Below are positions 50,859-60,555 of a DNA stretch of 64,000 bases, piece after piece (position 1 is the stretch's first letter; the number at the start of each line of letters is the position of its first letter). The stretch lies in assembly GCA_013215505.1 (NCBI GenBank), contig JABSQZ010000010.1:124001-188000 (forward strand), read 5' to 3'. Below the pieces are notes generated by a model. It had not been told where the DNA came from and searched no databases. It saw only the letters and a program-made list of their open reading frames with translations. Made by a program: the position numbers and the translations under genes. The stretch comes from Oceanospirillaceae bacterium (GTDB lineage Bacteria; Pseudomonadota; Gammaproteobacteria; Pseudomonadales; Balneatricaceae).

Positions 50859-52781
50859 ATGAGTCTCTTCGAACGCTACCAAGCACGTTTTCTATCTACC
50901 ACCCAAGAGGAGCTATCCCTGCAGGAATATCTGCAACTGTGCAGTGATAAACCTGAAACTTATGCCAGCGCCGCCGAACGATTACTCAAAGCAATAGGCG
51001 AGCCAGAGATGATTGATACCGCTCGGGATCCTGTCCTGAGCCGAATATTCTCCAATAAAGTCATCAAGCGCTATCCCACCTTTGATCAATTCTACGGTGC
51101 TGAAGAGGCTATCGAAAATATCGTTTCCTATTTCCGCCATGCCGCCCAGGGACTAGAGGAGCGCAAACAGATACTCTATTTACTGGGGCCGGTGGGCGGC
51201 GGTAAATCTTCTATCGCGGAAAAAATCAAAGAACTGATGGAAAATATACCCTTTTATGCGATCAAGGGATCTCCGGTATTCGAGTCGCCGTTGGGATTAT
51301 TCAGTCCCAGTGAAGACGGGGAAATTCTACAGCGCGAGTACGGTATTCCAAACCGCTATCTAAAAGGGGTGATCTCACCTTGGGCGGTAAAACGCCTCAA
51401 TGAATACGGCGGGGATATTGAAAAATTCACTGTGATAAAGCTCTACCCCTCGATACTCAATCAAATAGCCATTTCTAAAACTGAGCCTGGGGATGACAAC
51501 AATCAGGATATTTCCAGTCTGGTAGGTAAAGTAGATATCCGAAAACTGGAAGAATTTCCACAGCAAGATCCAGATGCCTATAGCTTCTCCGGCGCCCTAT
51601 GTCGTGCCAATCAAGGTTTGATGGAATTTGTGGAGATGTTTAAAGCCCCTATTAAAGTATTGCATCCACTACTCACAGCCACTCAGGAAGGCAATTACAA
51701 CAGCACTGAAGGCATGGGCTCCATTCCCTTTTCCGGCATCATTCTGGCACACTCTAACGAGTCGGAGTGGCAGTCATTTAAAAACAACAAAACTAACGAA
51801 GCTTTCATTGATCGGGTAAACATTGTCAAAATTCCCTACTGTGTCCGGGTCACTGAAGAAATTAAAATTTATCAGAAGCTGTTACGAGAGAGCTCTCTGT
51901 CTGAAGCGCCCTGTGCTCCAGACACACTTAACATGCTGGCACAATTTTCAGTACTGTCGCGTTTAAAAGAGCCGGAAAACTCCAATATTTATTCGAAAAT
52001 GCGCATCTACAATGGTGAAAATTTAAAAGATACTGACCCCAAAGCAAAGCCAATCCAGGAATATAAGGATTACGCGGGAGTCGATGAGGGGATGAACGGA
52101 CTATCTACCCGTTTTGCCTTTAAGATTTTATCCAAAGTATTCAATTTTGACCCCACAGAAATCGCCGCCAACCCAGTACACTTAATGTATGTACTGGAGA
52201 GAGAAATAGAGCAGCAGCAATTTGCTAAAGAAGTTCAGGACCGATATATAGGTTTCATTAAAGAGTATATCGCCCCAAAATATATCGAGCTTTTGGGCAA
52301 GGAAATTCAGACCGCCTACTTGGAATCCTATTCTGAATACGGACAAAATGTCTTTGATCGCTATGTAACTTACGCCGATTTCTGGATCCAAGACCAGGAA
52401 TACCGCGACCCAGAGACTGGTGATATGCTCAATCGGCAAAACATCAATGAGGAACTGGAAAAAATTGAAAAGCCAGCGGGTATCAGTAACCCCAAAGATT
52501 TTCGACATGAAATTGTCAACTTTGTATTGCGTGCCCGCGCCAGTAACGAAGGCAAAAACCCATCTTGGATGAGCTTCGAGAAAATGCGCTCGGTGATCGA
52601 GAAAAAAATGTTTTCCAATACCGAAGATTTACTACCGGTGATCTCCTTTAATACCAAGGCGTCAACCGACGAGAACAATAAACACTTTGAATTTGTAAAA
52701 CGCATGACCAACCGTGGTTATACCGAAAAACAGGTGAGGTTATTGTCTGAGTGGTATATCAGAGTCAGAAAGTCTCAGTAG
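50859..52781 (+). CDS. prkA: PrkA-family serine protein kinase / AAA ATPase
   Basis: A 640-residue protein of the PrkA (E. coli YeaG) family. It has an AAA-type P-loop (LLGPVGGGKSSIAEK, about 104-118), the PrkA N-terminal domain with GIPNRYLKGVISPWAVKRL, and the C-terminal kinase-like region (about 380-640). I chose the ATG at 50859, with GAAGG upstream, over a GTG three codons earlier; length equals E. coli YeaG (644). The downstream genes yeaH and spoVR follow in the same direction. This triad acts in the stationary-phase and nutrient-starvation response. Confidence 0.96.
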   Translation: MSLFERYQARFLSTTQEELSLQEYLQLCSDKPETYASAAERLLKAIGEPEMIDTARDPVLSRIFSNKVIKRYPTFDQFYGAEEAIENIVSYFRHAAQGLEERKQILYLLGPVGGGKSSIAEKIKELMENIPFYAIKGSPVFESPLGLFSPSEDGEILQREYGIPNRYLKGVISPWAVKRLNEYGGDIEKFTVIKLYPSILNQIAISKTEPGDDNNQDISSLVGKVDIRKLEEFPQQDPDAYSFSGALCRANQGLMEFVEMFKAPIKVLHPLLTATQEGNYNSTEGMGSIPFSGIILAHSNESEWQSFKNNKTNEAFIDRVNIVKIPYCVRVTEEIKIYQKLLRESSLSEAPCAPDTLNMLAQFSVLSRLKEPENSNIYSKMRIYNGENLKDTDPKAKPIQEYKDYAGVDEGMNGLSTRFAFKILSKVFNFDPTEIAANPVHLMYVLEREIEQQQFAKEVQDRYIGFIKEYIAPKYIELLGKEIQTAYLESYSEYGQNVFDRYVTYADFWIQDQEYRDPETGDMLNRQNINEELEKIEKPAGISNPKDFRHEIVNFVLRARASNEGKNPSWMSFEKMRSVIEKKMFSNTEDLLPVISFNTKASTDENNKHFEFVKRMTNRGYTEKQVRLLSEWYIRVRKSQ

Positions 52782-52928
52782 CACTGCGCAGCTGTCGCTT
52801 AGCTGTTACCTGAACAGTTATTTTGTTGCTAACTTTGCCCACAAGCGTAGTGTTGTATGTAGGGCTTCTACACATACAGAGAATGAGCAGGTTAACAGTT
52901 CTTCTCCCCTGACATAGGAATACGGAAT

Positions 52929-54224
52929 ATGAGTTTTATCATCGACCGTCGCCTAAATAGTAAAAAAAAGAGCACCGTCAATAGGCAGCGATTTCTTAAG
53001 CGATACCGTAAACAGATTAAACGCGCTGTTGAAGAGTCTCTGAAGAAACGTTCAATCGAAGACGTTGACAGAGGCAGCGATATCACTATCGACCGCGACG
53101 CCACCACTGAACCTTATTTCCAACACGGCCGAGGTGGCAGTCAAACCCGGGTGTTTCCCGGCAACAAAGAGTTTATCACTGGGGATGAATTTCAACGCCC
53201 CGAGCAAGGTGGGGCCGGCGGTAGTGGTTCAGGTGAAGGCAGTGCCAGTAATAGCGGAGTAGGAGAAGATGAATTCACTTTCCATATCAGTCAGGAAGAA
53301 TTCTTAGATTTTATGTTTGAGGGTTTAGAATTACCGTATCTGGTAAAAAAGCAACTTAAAAGCACCACCAATTTTGAAACGCATCACGCCGGATTTACCA
53401 GTCACAGCTCTCCGGAAAAACTACATTTGATTCGCTCGTTGCGGGCCGCTTACGCCCGCAGAATTGCCTTATCAGGTCCTGGTAACAAAGAACTAACCGA
53501 ACTTAAAAAGAGTCTATGGGCCCTTGAAGATCTGCCTGTAAACGAAAATAACAGTCTACAAATCATAGAGCTAAAGAAAAAAATACAGAAGTTAAAGCAA
53601 ACCAATAAAAAGCGCATCCCCTTTCTGGATACTTTTGATCTTCGCTATCGCAATTATGTGCGAACCCCCATGCCCTCTTCTAAAGCGGTTATTGTCTGTG
53701 TGATGGATGTCTCAGGATCCATGACTCAAACCATTAAAGAACTGGCGAAACGATTTTTCATCTTGCTGTATCTATTTATTCGCCGCAATTATCAAAAGAC
53801 CGAAGTTGTGTTTATTCGTCATCACACCCGAGCCACAGAAGTTGATGAGCAAGAGTTTTTTTACTCCAGAGAAACAGGTGGCACTATCGTTTCCAGCGCA
53901 CTGGAATTAACAGCAGATATCATCGAGCAGCGCTACCCCCAAGATCAGTACAATGTCTACGTAGCCCAAGCTTCCGATGGGGATAACTGGGATAATGACT
54001 CGGAAATTTGCTGCAAATTACTGCAGCAGCGGATCCTGCCTATCATTCAATATTTTGCCTATGTCGAGATAACCTCAGGCATGCATCAGAACCTGTGGAA
54101 TGAATACAAAAAAATCCAAGAGCAGTTTGCCAATGAATTTGCCATGCAAAATGTACGTGGCAGCGGAGATATCTACCCGGTATTCAGAGAGTTATTTGCC
54201 TCTAAAACCGAGTTAAAACCTTAA
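52929..54224 (+). CDS. yeaH: YeaH/YhbH-family (DUF444) protein with von Willebrand A-like domain
   Basis: A 431-residue DUF444 protein. A basic N-terminus (FIIDRRLNSKKKSTVNRQRFLKRYRKQIKRAV) is followed by a glycine-rich stretch (GGAGGSGSGEGSASNSGVGED, about 96-116). A vWA-like domain contains the MIDAS-like VMDVSGSMTQTIKELAKRFF. The protein partners with PrkA in E. coli and Bacillus. It starts 147 bp after prkA. The frame is intact and full length (E. coli 427). Confidence 0.95.
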   Translation: MSFIIDRRLNSKKKSTVNRQRFLKRYRKQIKRAVEESLKKRSIEDVDRGSDITIDRDATTEPYFQHGRGGSQTRVFPGNKEFITGDEFQRPEQGGAGGSGSGEGSASNSGVGEDEFTFHISQEEFLDFMFEGLELPYLVKKQLKSTTNFETHHAGFTSHSSPEKLHLIRSLRAAYARRIALSGPGNKELTELKKSLWALEDLPVNENNSLQIIELKKKIQKLKQTNKKRIPFLDTFDLRYRNYVRTPMPSSKAVIVCVMDVSGSMTQTIKELAKRFFILLYLFIRRNYQKTEVVFIRHHTRATEVDEQEFFYSRETGGTIVSSALELTADIIEQRYPQDQYNVYVAQASDGDNWDNDSEICCKLLQQRILPIIQYFAYVEITSGMHQNLWNEYKKIQEQFANEFAMQNVRGSGDIYPVFRELFASKTELKP

Positions 54225-54331
54225 AAAAACAAACACTGAAATTTACTTTACGCCTGTAACCACCTGGCCCAGATTAAGGGCTAATATATTGATTTCGAAG
54301 ATTGCCAACGATTGACAGTGAGTGCAACTAA

Positions 54332-55843
54332 ATGAACAAGAAGTCACCTATTTCGACAGACGCAGAGTGGACCTTCGAGCTGATTGAGAGATATGAACTA
54401 GAAATCGGCAGAATCGCCGCAAACTTCAAACTGGATACCTACCCGAATCAAATTGAGATAATCAACTCTGAGCAAATGATGGATGCCTATGCATCAGTGG
54501 GGATGCCGCTGCATTATAATCACTGGTCCTACGGAAAAAGGTTTTTAGACACCAGCCAGAACTATCAACGGGGGCGCATGGGCCTGGCCTATGAAATTGT
54601 CATTAACTCCGACCCCTGTATCGCCTATTTGATGGAAGAAAATACTATGATGATGCAGGCCCTGGTCATCGCCCACGCCTGCTACGGTCACAATTCCTTT
54701 TTTAAGGGCAACTATCTATTTCGTACCTGGACGGATGCCTCTGCCATTATTGATTACTTAGTATTTGCCAAAAACTATATTGCCAAATGCGAGGAACGCC
54801 ACGGTATTGATGCGGTTGAAGCTATGCTGGATTCCTGCCACAGCCTGATGAATTTCGGTGTCAATCGCTACATTCGCCCCCCGGTATTAACCCCGGATCA
54901 AGAGAGCAAAAAGGTCGCGGAACGCGAAGAGTACATACAGAGACACATCAATACTTTATGGACCACAGTCACTGTAAAAGAGCCAACTGATACTGAGAAA
55001 CAAATCAACTTTCCTCAAGATCCAGAGGAAAACTTACTGTATTTCATCGAGAAAAATGCCCCACTGCTGGAGCCATGGCAGCGGGAGATAATTCGTATTG
55101 TACGCAAGATGGCACAATATTTTTATCCGCAAAAACAGACCCAGGTAATGAATGAGGGCTGGGCCTGCTTCTGGCACTACACCTTATTACATCAGATGTA
55201 CGAGGAGGGATTGGTGACAGAAGGATTTATGATGGAGTTCCTGCAATCTCACACCAGTGTTATTTATCAGCCCCCTTTTGACAGTCCCTATTTCAGCGGG
55301 ATTAATCCCTATACTCTCGGCTTCAACATGATGATAGATATTAAGCGCATCTGCCAGGAGCCCACCGCCGAAGATAGAGTATGGTTCCCTGATATAGCCG
55401 GCAGTCCCTGGCTTGACACTGTGCACTACGTAATGAAAAATTTCAAAGATGAGAGTTTTATCCGCCAGTATTTATCTCCGCGCTTAATGCGCGAGCTAAA
55501 ACTGTTCTCTATTTTGGATAACAGCGATAAACCGACCTTAAAAGTTTCCGCCATACATAACGAGACGGGCTACAAACAAGTACGTAACGATTTAGCCAAT
55601 CAGTACGATCTGGGTTATCTGGAACCCAATATTCAAATTTACAACGTCGAGGTCAGGGGCGACAGATCACTGACTCTGCGCCATTATGTCCATCAGCAAC
55701 GACCACTTGGAGAATCAGTCTCGGCCGTGCTGCGACACTTACATCAGCTCTGGGGTTTTGATATCCACCTGGAGTCAGTCACTGCCAAAGGCGAGATTCT
55801 CAACACTTACCATTTTCCTGAAGTGCGACCTAAATCTCTCTAG
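54332..55843 (+). CDS. spoVR: SpoVR-family protein (YcgB-like)
   Basis: A 503-residue SpoVR/YcgB protein: WTFELIERYELEIGRIAANF start, HWSYGKRFLDTSQNYQRG, MMQALVIAHACYGHNSFFKGNYLF (with the His-containing metal-site-like segment) and MNEGWACFWHYTLLHQMYEEG. Length compares with E. coli YcgB (510). It ends the prkA-yeaH-spoVR set, a conserved trio of stress-response proteins in non-sporulating bacteria. Biochemical activity is unknown. Confidence 0.95.
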   Translation: MNKKSPISTDAEWTFELIERYELEIGRIAANFKLDTYPNQIEIINSEQMMDAYASVGMPLHYNHWSYGKRFLDTSQNYQRGRMGLAYEIVINSDPCIAYLMEENTMMMQALVIAHACYGHNSFFKGNYLFRTWTDASAIIDYLVFAKNYIAKCEERHGIDAVEAMLDSCHSLMNFGVNRYIRPPVLTPDQESKKVAEREEYIQRHINTLWTTVTVKEPTDTEKQINFPQDPEENLLYFIEKNAPLLEPWQREIIRIVRKMAQYFYPQKQTQVMNEGWACFWHYTLLHQMYEEGLVTEGFMMEFLQSHTSVIYQPPFDSPYFSGINPYTLGFNMMIDIKRICQEPTAEDRVWFPDIAGSPWLDTVHYVMKNFKDESFIRQYLSPRLMRELKLFSILDNSDKPTLKVSAIHNETGYKQVRNDLANQYDLGYLEPNIQIYNVEVRGDRSLTLRHYVHQQRPLGESVSAVLRHLHQLWGFDIHLESVTAKGEILNTYHFPEVRPKSL

Positions 55844-55889
55844 GAAACTGCGGGTAAGCTCTGTCTGATGTGGCTAATGGCTTAACACT

Positions 55890-56319
55890 CTAGAGTTCCT
55901 GCAAATAGCGCACTGCCGCTATTAGTAATTCAGTCTCTACCTGGGTAAATTGATTCCAGGCGCAACATTCTAAAAACTCTAAATTATCCCAGTCGCGTCT
56001 GCTCGAGGCAGTAAAGCCAAATCGTATATTACCAGGATCTCGATTAAGCTCGCTTTAGAACCCACCCGAAGGGGCTTACAGAGGCATATCGGAGTTGTTC
56101 GCATGTTCCTTTACTCAACTCTATGGCAATTTTCCGCTCAATCTCATTGATGATAACACCGCTGCCATAGGTATCACCTGGTGATGATTTATCCAGAGTC
56201 GTATAAGCTTGTAGATTTTCTAGCTTGCTGATAAGCGCATGTCCCTGTGACGGGTAACCGGCTGTCGACCACTGCTTGAGATATTTTTCATCGTCGACTC
56301 TGTTATTGTTTTAAGTATC
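55890..56319 (-). pseudogene. Unidentified gene remnant broken by a repeat-element copy
   Basis: On the minus strand an open segment with no start (about 56319-56112) reads YLKQWSTAGYPSQGHALISK, then GDTYGSGVIINEIERKIAIEL. After the repeat-derived stretch (about 56041-56109) a second segment in another frame reads NRDPGNIRFGFTASSRRDW, then CCAWNQFTQVETELLIAAVRYLQEL and stop (55890-55892). Both parts have natural protein composition and join sensibly as one protein, so a coding gene appears to have been interrupted by the element. I do not recognise the family. Confidence 0.55.
56045..56109. repeat. Palindromic MITE-like element, truncated copy 3
   Basis: The sequence CGCTTTAGAACCCACCC, then GGGGCTTACAGAGGC and the right end GTTCGCATGTTCC match the right third of copies 1 and 2. 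The left part is missing or reduced to a GATTAAG trace near 56042. It sits inside the gene remnant at 55890-56319. Confidence 0.7.
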
Positions 56320-56355
56320 GAATGGACTGCGACTTACAACGCAAAGGCTTTGATA

Positions 56356-56916
56356 TCAGTGATCAGAAATAGTTTTTGGGTAGTGGATCACATTGTGGAA
56401 AACCGCTAACTCAGATGAGCAGTTTCTATATCCATGGGGTTGATCAGCCTTAAATCTTAGAGTGTCCCCCGCTTGTAAACTCTGCCAATGCTCGGTTAAT
56501 TTAATCTGCAACTCTCCTGTAATGACAATAATATCTTCTATCACTCCAATTTCATGAGGATTAGATAAATGCACTTTTCCCGGTGCTATCTGGTGGGCAA
56601 ACATTTCACAACAGAGCAGCGGATCAAAGGGGAACAACACTCTAAACTGCAAATTATCATCGAAGCACAGCTGAGTTTTAGAGTGCTTCGCCAAGGTTTG
56701 AGGATTGACACTGTGCGGCTCAAGCAGCACTGACATTGGCAAGTGAAAGCCCTGGGCAATCTTCCACAAAGTGGCCATGGTCGGGCTGGATTCCTCGCGC
56801 TCTATCTGACCTAACATCGCTTTACTGACATGGGTCTCGAGTGCGGCACGGGACAAACTCCAGCCTCGGGATTTACGAAACTGTTTCAAATTATTCGCGA
56901 TCACTGTATTGAACAT
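56356..56916 (-). CDS. XRE-family regulator with C-terminal cupin domain
   Basis: A 186-residue regulator: N-terminal helix-turn-helix (LKQFRKSRGWSLSRAALETHVSKAMLGQIEREESSPTMATLWKIAQGF, about 10-57) and a C-terminal cupin (about 100-180) with PGKVHLSNPHEIGVIEDIIVITGELQI, likely binding a small effector. It is divergent from the BenE transporter gene, with two palindromes between them that are probably its operators. It likely controls the transporter and itself. Confidence 0.92.
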   Translation of the reverse strand: MFNTVIANNLKQFRKSRGWSLSRAALETHVSKAMLGQIEREESSPTMATLWKIAQGFHLPMSVLLEPHSVNPQTLAKHSKTQLCFDDNLQFRVLFPFDPLLCCEMFAHQIAPGKVHLSNPHEIGVIEDIIVITGELQIKLTEHWQSLQAGDTLRFKADQPHGYRNCSSELAVFHNVIHYPKTISDH

Positions 56917-56935
56917 AAATTAGCCATAAACTATT

Positions 56936-56986
56936 GTGCGCTATAACGCACGATGATAAGATCCTCTCTTGTACGTTATAACGCAC
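56936..56986. promoter_or_regulatory. Two palindromic operators in the XRE-cupin/benE divergent region
   Basis: GTGCGCTATAACGCAC (56936-56951) and GTACGTTATAACGCAC (56971-56986) share a GTRCGYTATAACGCAC consensus. Each is an inverted repeat, and their spacing is 35 bp. They sit 20-70 bp upstream of the regulator gene and about 93-143 bp upstream of the transporter. This fits autoregulation plus control of benE. Confidence 0.65.
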
Positions 56987-57078
56987 AAACTATTGTAACT
57001 GCTCAGCGGCACTTATTGAACTCCTGAACCGATTTATTATTTGGCCTAGATCACTGTCAGGTAATGCAAAGGACATTT

Positions 57079-58263
57079 ATGAAATCATTAAAACTCTCAC
57101 ATATTTCGGCGGGCTTTATCGCCGTTCTGGTCGGCTATAGCAGTAGTGTCGCTATTATCTTCCAGGCAGCTGAGTCCCTGGGGGCCAGCCAGGCGCAATT
57201 AAACAGCTGGATGTTAGCTCTGGGTGTGGGCATGGGTGCTACTTCTATTTTGCTGTCTAGTCTCTACCGGATACCCGTGATCACCGCTTGGTCCACCCCG
57301 GGGGCTGCCTTATTAGTTACCTCGCTGGCGGGTGTCGATATGCAGCAGGCGATTGGCAGTTTTATCGTCTGTGGTTTACTGATCTTTATCTGTGGCCTAA
57401 GTGGTTGGTTTGATAAAATCCAACAACTGATTCCCCCCTCTATCGCCAGTGCGATGCTGGCGGGAATACTGTTCCAATTCGGCGTAGGTATTTTCCACTC
57501 ACTGCAGCAAGAAGTTTTTTTAGTCTCGGTGATGGGCCTCAGCTACTTGCTGGGAAAACCACTGCTAAAAAACTTCAACATCCCCTTCGTATTAGTAATG
57601 GGTATTTTAATTTGTGCGCAACAGGGTTTGTTCATCGAGCAGAGCATAGATTTGAGTTTTGCTGTACCTGTGTGGGTCGTACCCAGCTTCTCAGTGTCAA
57701 CTATCGTCAGCGTAGCCATTCCGCTGTTTGTGGTCACTATGACCTCACAAAACATCCCGGGGGCAGCGACAATTAAGGCCGCTGGCTACCAGCCACCCAC
57801 CTCTCAAGCCCTCTGCGTTACCGGCCTATGCACTATGCTGTTGGCGCCCCTGGGTGGTTTCTCTTACAATTTAGCCGCTATTACCGCTGCTATTTGCTGC
57901 TCTGAAGAGGTGGACGCCAATAAAAAGACCCGTTATATCGCCGGTATTTGCACGGGTATTTTCTATATTATTATCGGCCTGTTTGGCGCCACCGTGGTGA
58001 GCTTATTTCTGATCGCCCCCAAGGCACTGGTAGTCGCCATTGCCGGACTAGCGCTGCTCAACACACTGGCCAACAGCTTAAATGTTGCCCTACAAAAAAG
58101 TACTGAGCGCGAGGCCGCGCTGGTTACATTGTTGGTCACCGTATCCGGAATCAATTTCTTTGCCATAGGCGCAGCCTTTTGGGGGCTGCTATTTGGCATG
58201 TTATTTTTATGGCTTTCACGCGCACTCAGTAACAAGCTATCCGTAGCCAGCAATAAAATTTAA
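57079..58263 (+). CDS. benE: BenE-family benzoate/H+ symporter-like transporter
   Basis: A 394-residue inner-membrane protein of the BenE family, with about 12 hydrophobic segments, SHISAGFIAVLVGYSSSVAIIFQAA near the start, PVITAWSTPGAALLVT, and TSQNIPGAATIKAAGY. I chose the ATG at 57079 because AAAGGAC lies 7 bases upstream; one at 57064 is possible. BenE proteins import benzoate-type acids, yet no benzoate degradation genes are nearby and the regulator is XRE-cupin, so the substrate may differ. Confidence 0.92.
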   Translation: MKSLKLSHISAGFIAVLVGYSSSVAIIFQAAESLGASQAQLNSWMLALGVGMGATSILLSSLYRIPVITAWSTPGAALLVTSLAGVDMQQAIGSFIVCGLLIFICGLSGWFDKIQQLIPPSIASAMLAGILFQFGVGIFHSLQQEVFLVSVMGLSYLLGKPLLKNFNIPFVLVMGILICAQQGLFIEQSIDLSFAVPVWVVPSFSVSTIVSVAIPLFVVTMTSQNIPGAATIKAAGYQPPTSQALCVTGLCTMLLAPLGGFSYNLAAITAAICCSEEVDANKKTRYIAGICTGIFYIIIGLFGATVVSLFLIAPKALVVAIAGLALLNTLANSLNVALQKSTEREAALVTLLVTVSGINFFAIGAAFWGLLFGMLFLWLSRALSNKLSVASNKI

Positions 58264-58384
58264 CAAGCTTTTGTGTATTTCAAAGCGCTATAATTAGCCT
58301 TCAAGTATAGCGCGACACAAGTCGCTGTTAAGCGGCATTAAAGCCCTGAAATAGTTTGCTAATTTTTTAATAAGTGAGAGTAAA

Positions 58385-58711
58385 ATGGATTGCCTTTTTT
58401 GTAAAATTATCAACCGTGAAATCCCAGCCAAAATTATCTATGAAGATGACGAGATGATTGCTTTTGATGACATACACCCTAAGGCGCCTAAGCACTTTTT
58501 AGTCATTCCCAAGAAGCATATAAGTACCTTAAATGATCTCACCGATACAGATATCCCACTGGTGGGAAAACTAGTCAAAACTGCCAGCCATTTAGCGGCC
58601 AGTGCCGGTATAGCTGACAGCGGCTACCGAACTGTGTTTAACTGCAATAAAGAAGGCGGACAAGTTATCTATCACATCCATTTACATGTAATGGGCGGCA
58701 AACAACTCTAA
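58385..58711 (+). CDS. hinT: HIT-family purine nucleoside phosphoramidase (HinT-like)
   Basis: A 108-residue HIT protein. Start DCLFCKIINREIPAKIIYEDDEMIAFDDIHPKAPKHFLVIPK and the catalytic histidine triad HIHLHVMGG at 98-106 are diagnostic. HinT hydrolyses adenosine phosphoramidates and aminoacyl-adenylates. It stands alone and ends just before a bidirectional terminator shared with rlmB. Confidence 0.97.
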   Translation: MDCLFCKIINREIPAKIIYEDDEMIAFDDIHPKAPKHFLVIPKKHISTLNDLTDTDIPLVGKLVKTASHLAASAGIADSGYRTVFNCNKEGGQVIYHIHLHVMGGKQL

Positions 58712-58740
58712 AGCCACAAATTCAACGAAATTAAGCCAAT

Positions 58741-58766
58741 AAAAAACCCGCCGTGGCGGGTTATTG
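58741..58766. terminator. Terminator shared by convergent hinT and rlmB
   Basis: AAAAAACCCGC-CGTG-GCGGGTT, a GC-rich stem with T-run on the minus strand (for rlmB), 21 bp from the rlmB stop. Confidence 0.85.
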
Positions 58767-58787
58767 ATCTCTGGTTAACAGCTAATA

Positions 58788-59528
58788 TTAACTTCTTCTC
58801 TGCCTGAGCGCCTCGTACAGACAAATACCGGTGGCCACTGAGACATTCAGACTACTCACTTCTCCTGCCATGGGCAATTTTACCAGGAAGTCACAGTTTT
58901 CCTTAGTGAGACGGCGCATCCCCTTACCCTCCGCACCCATAACAATTGCCAGTGGACCCGATAAGTTTGCCTGGTAGACATCTTGTTCAGCCTCGCCTGC
59001 CGTTCCCGCTATCCACACCCCACGCTGTTGAAGATGCTGCAGCGTTCTGGTCAAATTAGTCACTTGCACATAGGGCATTACATCAACAGCCCCGCAAGCC
59101 ACTTTAGCCACAGTAGGGTTTAAGGGTGCCGAGTTGTTTTTCGGCGCAATAACGGCATGCACACCCGCAGCATCGGCACTGCGGATGCAAGCTCCTAAAT
59201 TATGCGGGTCGGTGACCCCATCTAACACTAATAGAAATGCTGGCTCAGCTAATGTGTCCAATAGTGTATCAAGGTAGCTTTCATCTTTTGCCTGCATCGG
59301 CTCACATTGTATCGCCACCCCTTGATGCACAGCTCTTGAGGTTAACTCATCGAGTACTTTGCGGTTGCAGCGCTCTATGACAATATTAAGCTGTTGTGCA
59401 GTCGCTATTACCTGGCCTATTCGCTCATCTTTCCTGTCGGCAATGATCAATAACTTTTGCACTCGGGAAGGGTCGTGTTTTAGCGTGGTTTTGACTGCGT
59501 GAAAACCAAAAAGTACATCAAGTGTCAA
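58788..59528 (-). CDS. rlmB: 23S rRNA (guanosine-2'-O-)-methyltransferase RlmB
   Basis: A 246-residue SPOUT/TrmH-family methyltransferase: the N-terminal substrate-binding domain begins TLDVLFGFHAVKTTLKHDPSR. The catalytic domain has LDGVTDPHNLGACIRSADAAGVHAVI, IVMGAEGKGMRRLT and LPMAGEVSSLNVSVATGICLYEALRQR. This set of motifs is that of RlmB, which methylates G2251 of 23S rRNA. It overlaps the hemH stop by 11 bp. Confidence 0.95.
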   Translation of the reverse strand: MTLDVLFGFHAVKTTLKHDPSRVQKLLIIADRKDERIGQVIATAQQLNIVIERCNRKVLDELTSRAVHQGVAIQCEPMQAKDESYLDTLLDTLAEPAFLLVLDGVTDPHNLGACIRSADAAGVHAVIAPKNNSAPLNPTVAKVACGAVDVMPYVQVTNLTRTLQHLQQRGVWIAGTAGEAEQDVYQANLSGPLAIVMGAEGKGMRRLTKENCDFLVKLPMAGEVSSLNVSVATGICLYEALRQRRS

Positions 59529-60555
59529 TTTTATCTCCTAGCCAATCAGCTGCTTGCTGTTGCAATATATCTGATAGGCATTCTATAAATAATGTGTCGT
59601 CATTCAGTGCCGGTATATAGCGATACTCTACTCCGCCACTTTCGATAAATAAATCTCTATTGGTTTTAGCTACTTCTTCCAGGGTCTCCAGACAATCGGC
59701 GGAAAATGCCGGGCAGATTACATCAATCGAAGTAATTCCCTGCTCAGCTAACTGCTTTAATGTTTCATCAGTATAAGGTTGTACCCACTTAGTCACGCCG
59801 AATCTGGACTGAAAGCTACTGATATACTGCCCACTGTAGTCACTGCCGGCCCCAGTGGCCAACGCTGCCTTGACCGCATCTGTAGTCGCCAGGCACTGCT
59901 CTGGATAGGGGTCCCCCGCATCGGCATACTGTTGCGGTATGCCGTGATAGGAAAACATCAGACACTGCGCAGGCGCATGTTGCTGCCAGTGTTTCTCAAT
60001 ACTTTGGTTTAAACCCTGAATAAATTTTGGATGTTGGTGATAAGATTTCAGAATACGGATGTCTAATACGTCTCGAATACTGCGCTGAAATTGTGCTACT
60101 TTATCGTATACGGCACCCGTTGATGTTGCCGAGTACTGTGGAAATAAAGGCATCACAAATACTTTGCTGTAGTTTTGTGCATGCAGTTTATGTAAGACTC
60201 CTGTCAGACTCTCACTATCGTTGCCATAAGTCATTGCAGCAAACACATCTGCAGGATATTTATAACTGCATTGCAGAGTTTTTTGTAGAGCTTGCACTTG
60301 AGCATTCAATATATGTCGCATCGGTGAGCCCTGCTGCCAAATTTGCGCATACAACTTGGCAACTTTTTTCGGTCTAGTACGCAATACGATAAAGTTTAAA
60401 ATAAACAGCCACAACCAGCGCCTGGGTCCACTGCCTTCGATTACCCTCTTATCCGCTAAAAACTCCCCTAAGAAAGCGCTCACTGATTTACTATCGGCAT
60501 CCTTTGGGGTGCCTATATTGACGAGTACTACCGCTGTTTTTTCGAATCTAGACAT
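59518..60555 (-). CDS. hemH: Ferrochelatase
   Basis: A 345-residue enzyme inserting iron into protoporphyrin IX. LVNIGTPKDADSKSVSAFLGEFLADKRVIE at the start, FSYHGIPQQY with the catalytic His, and CPAFSADCLETLEEVA with the conserved Glu identify it. Length agrees with gammaproteobacterial HemH (320-345). The gene overlaps rlmB. There is no sign of an iron-regulatory site in the 300-bp region upstream. Confidence 0.95.
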   Translation of the reverse strand: MSRFEKTAVVLVNIGTPKDADSKSVSAFLGEFLADKRVIEGSGPRRWLWLFILNFIVLRTRPKKVAKLYAQIWQQGSPMRHILNAQVQALQKTLQCSYKYPADVFAAMTYGNDSESLTGVLHKLHAQNYSKVFVMPLFPQYSATSTGAVYDKVAQFQRSIRDVLDIRILKSYHQHPKFIQGLNQSIEKHWQQHAPAQCLMFSYHGIPQQYADAGDPYPEQCLATTDAVKAALATGAGSDYSGQYISSFQSRFGVTKWVQPYTDETLKQLAEQGITSIDVICPAFSADCLETLEEVAKTNRDLFIESGGVEYRYIPALNDDTLFIECLSDILQQQAADWLGDKIDT

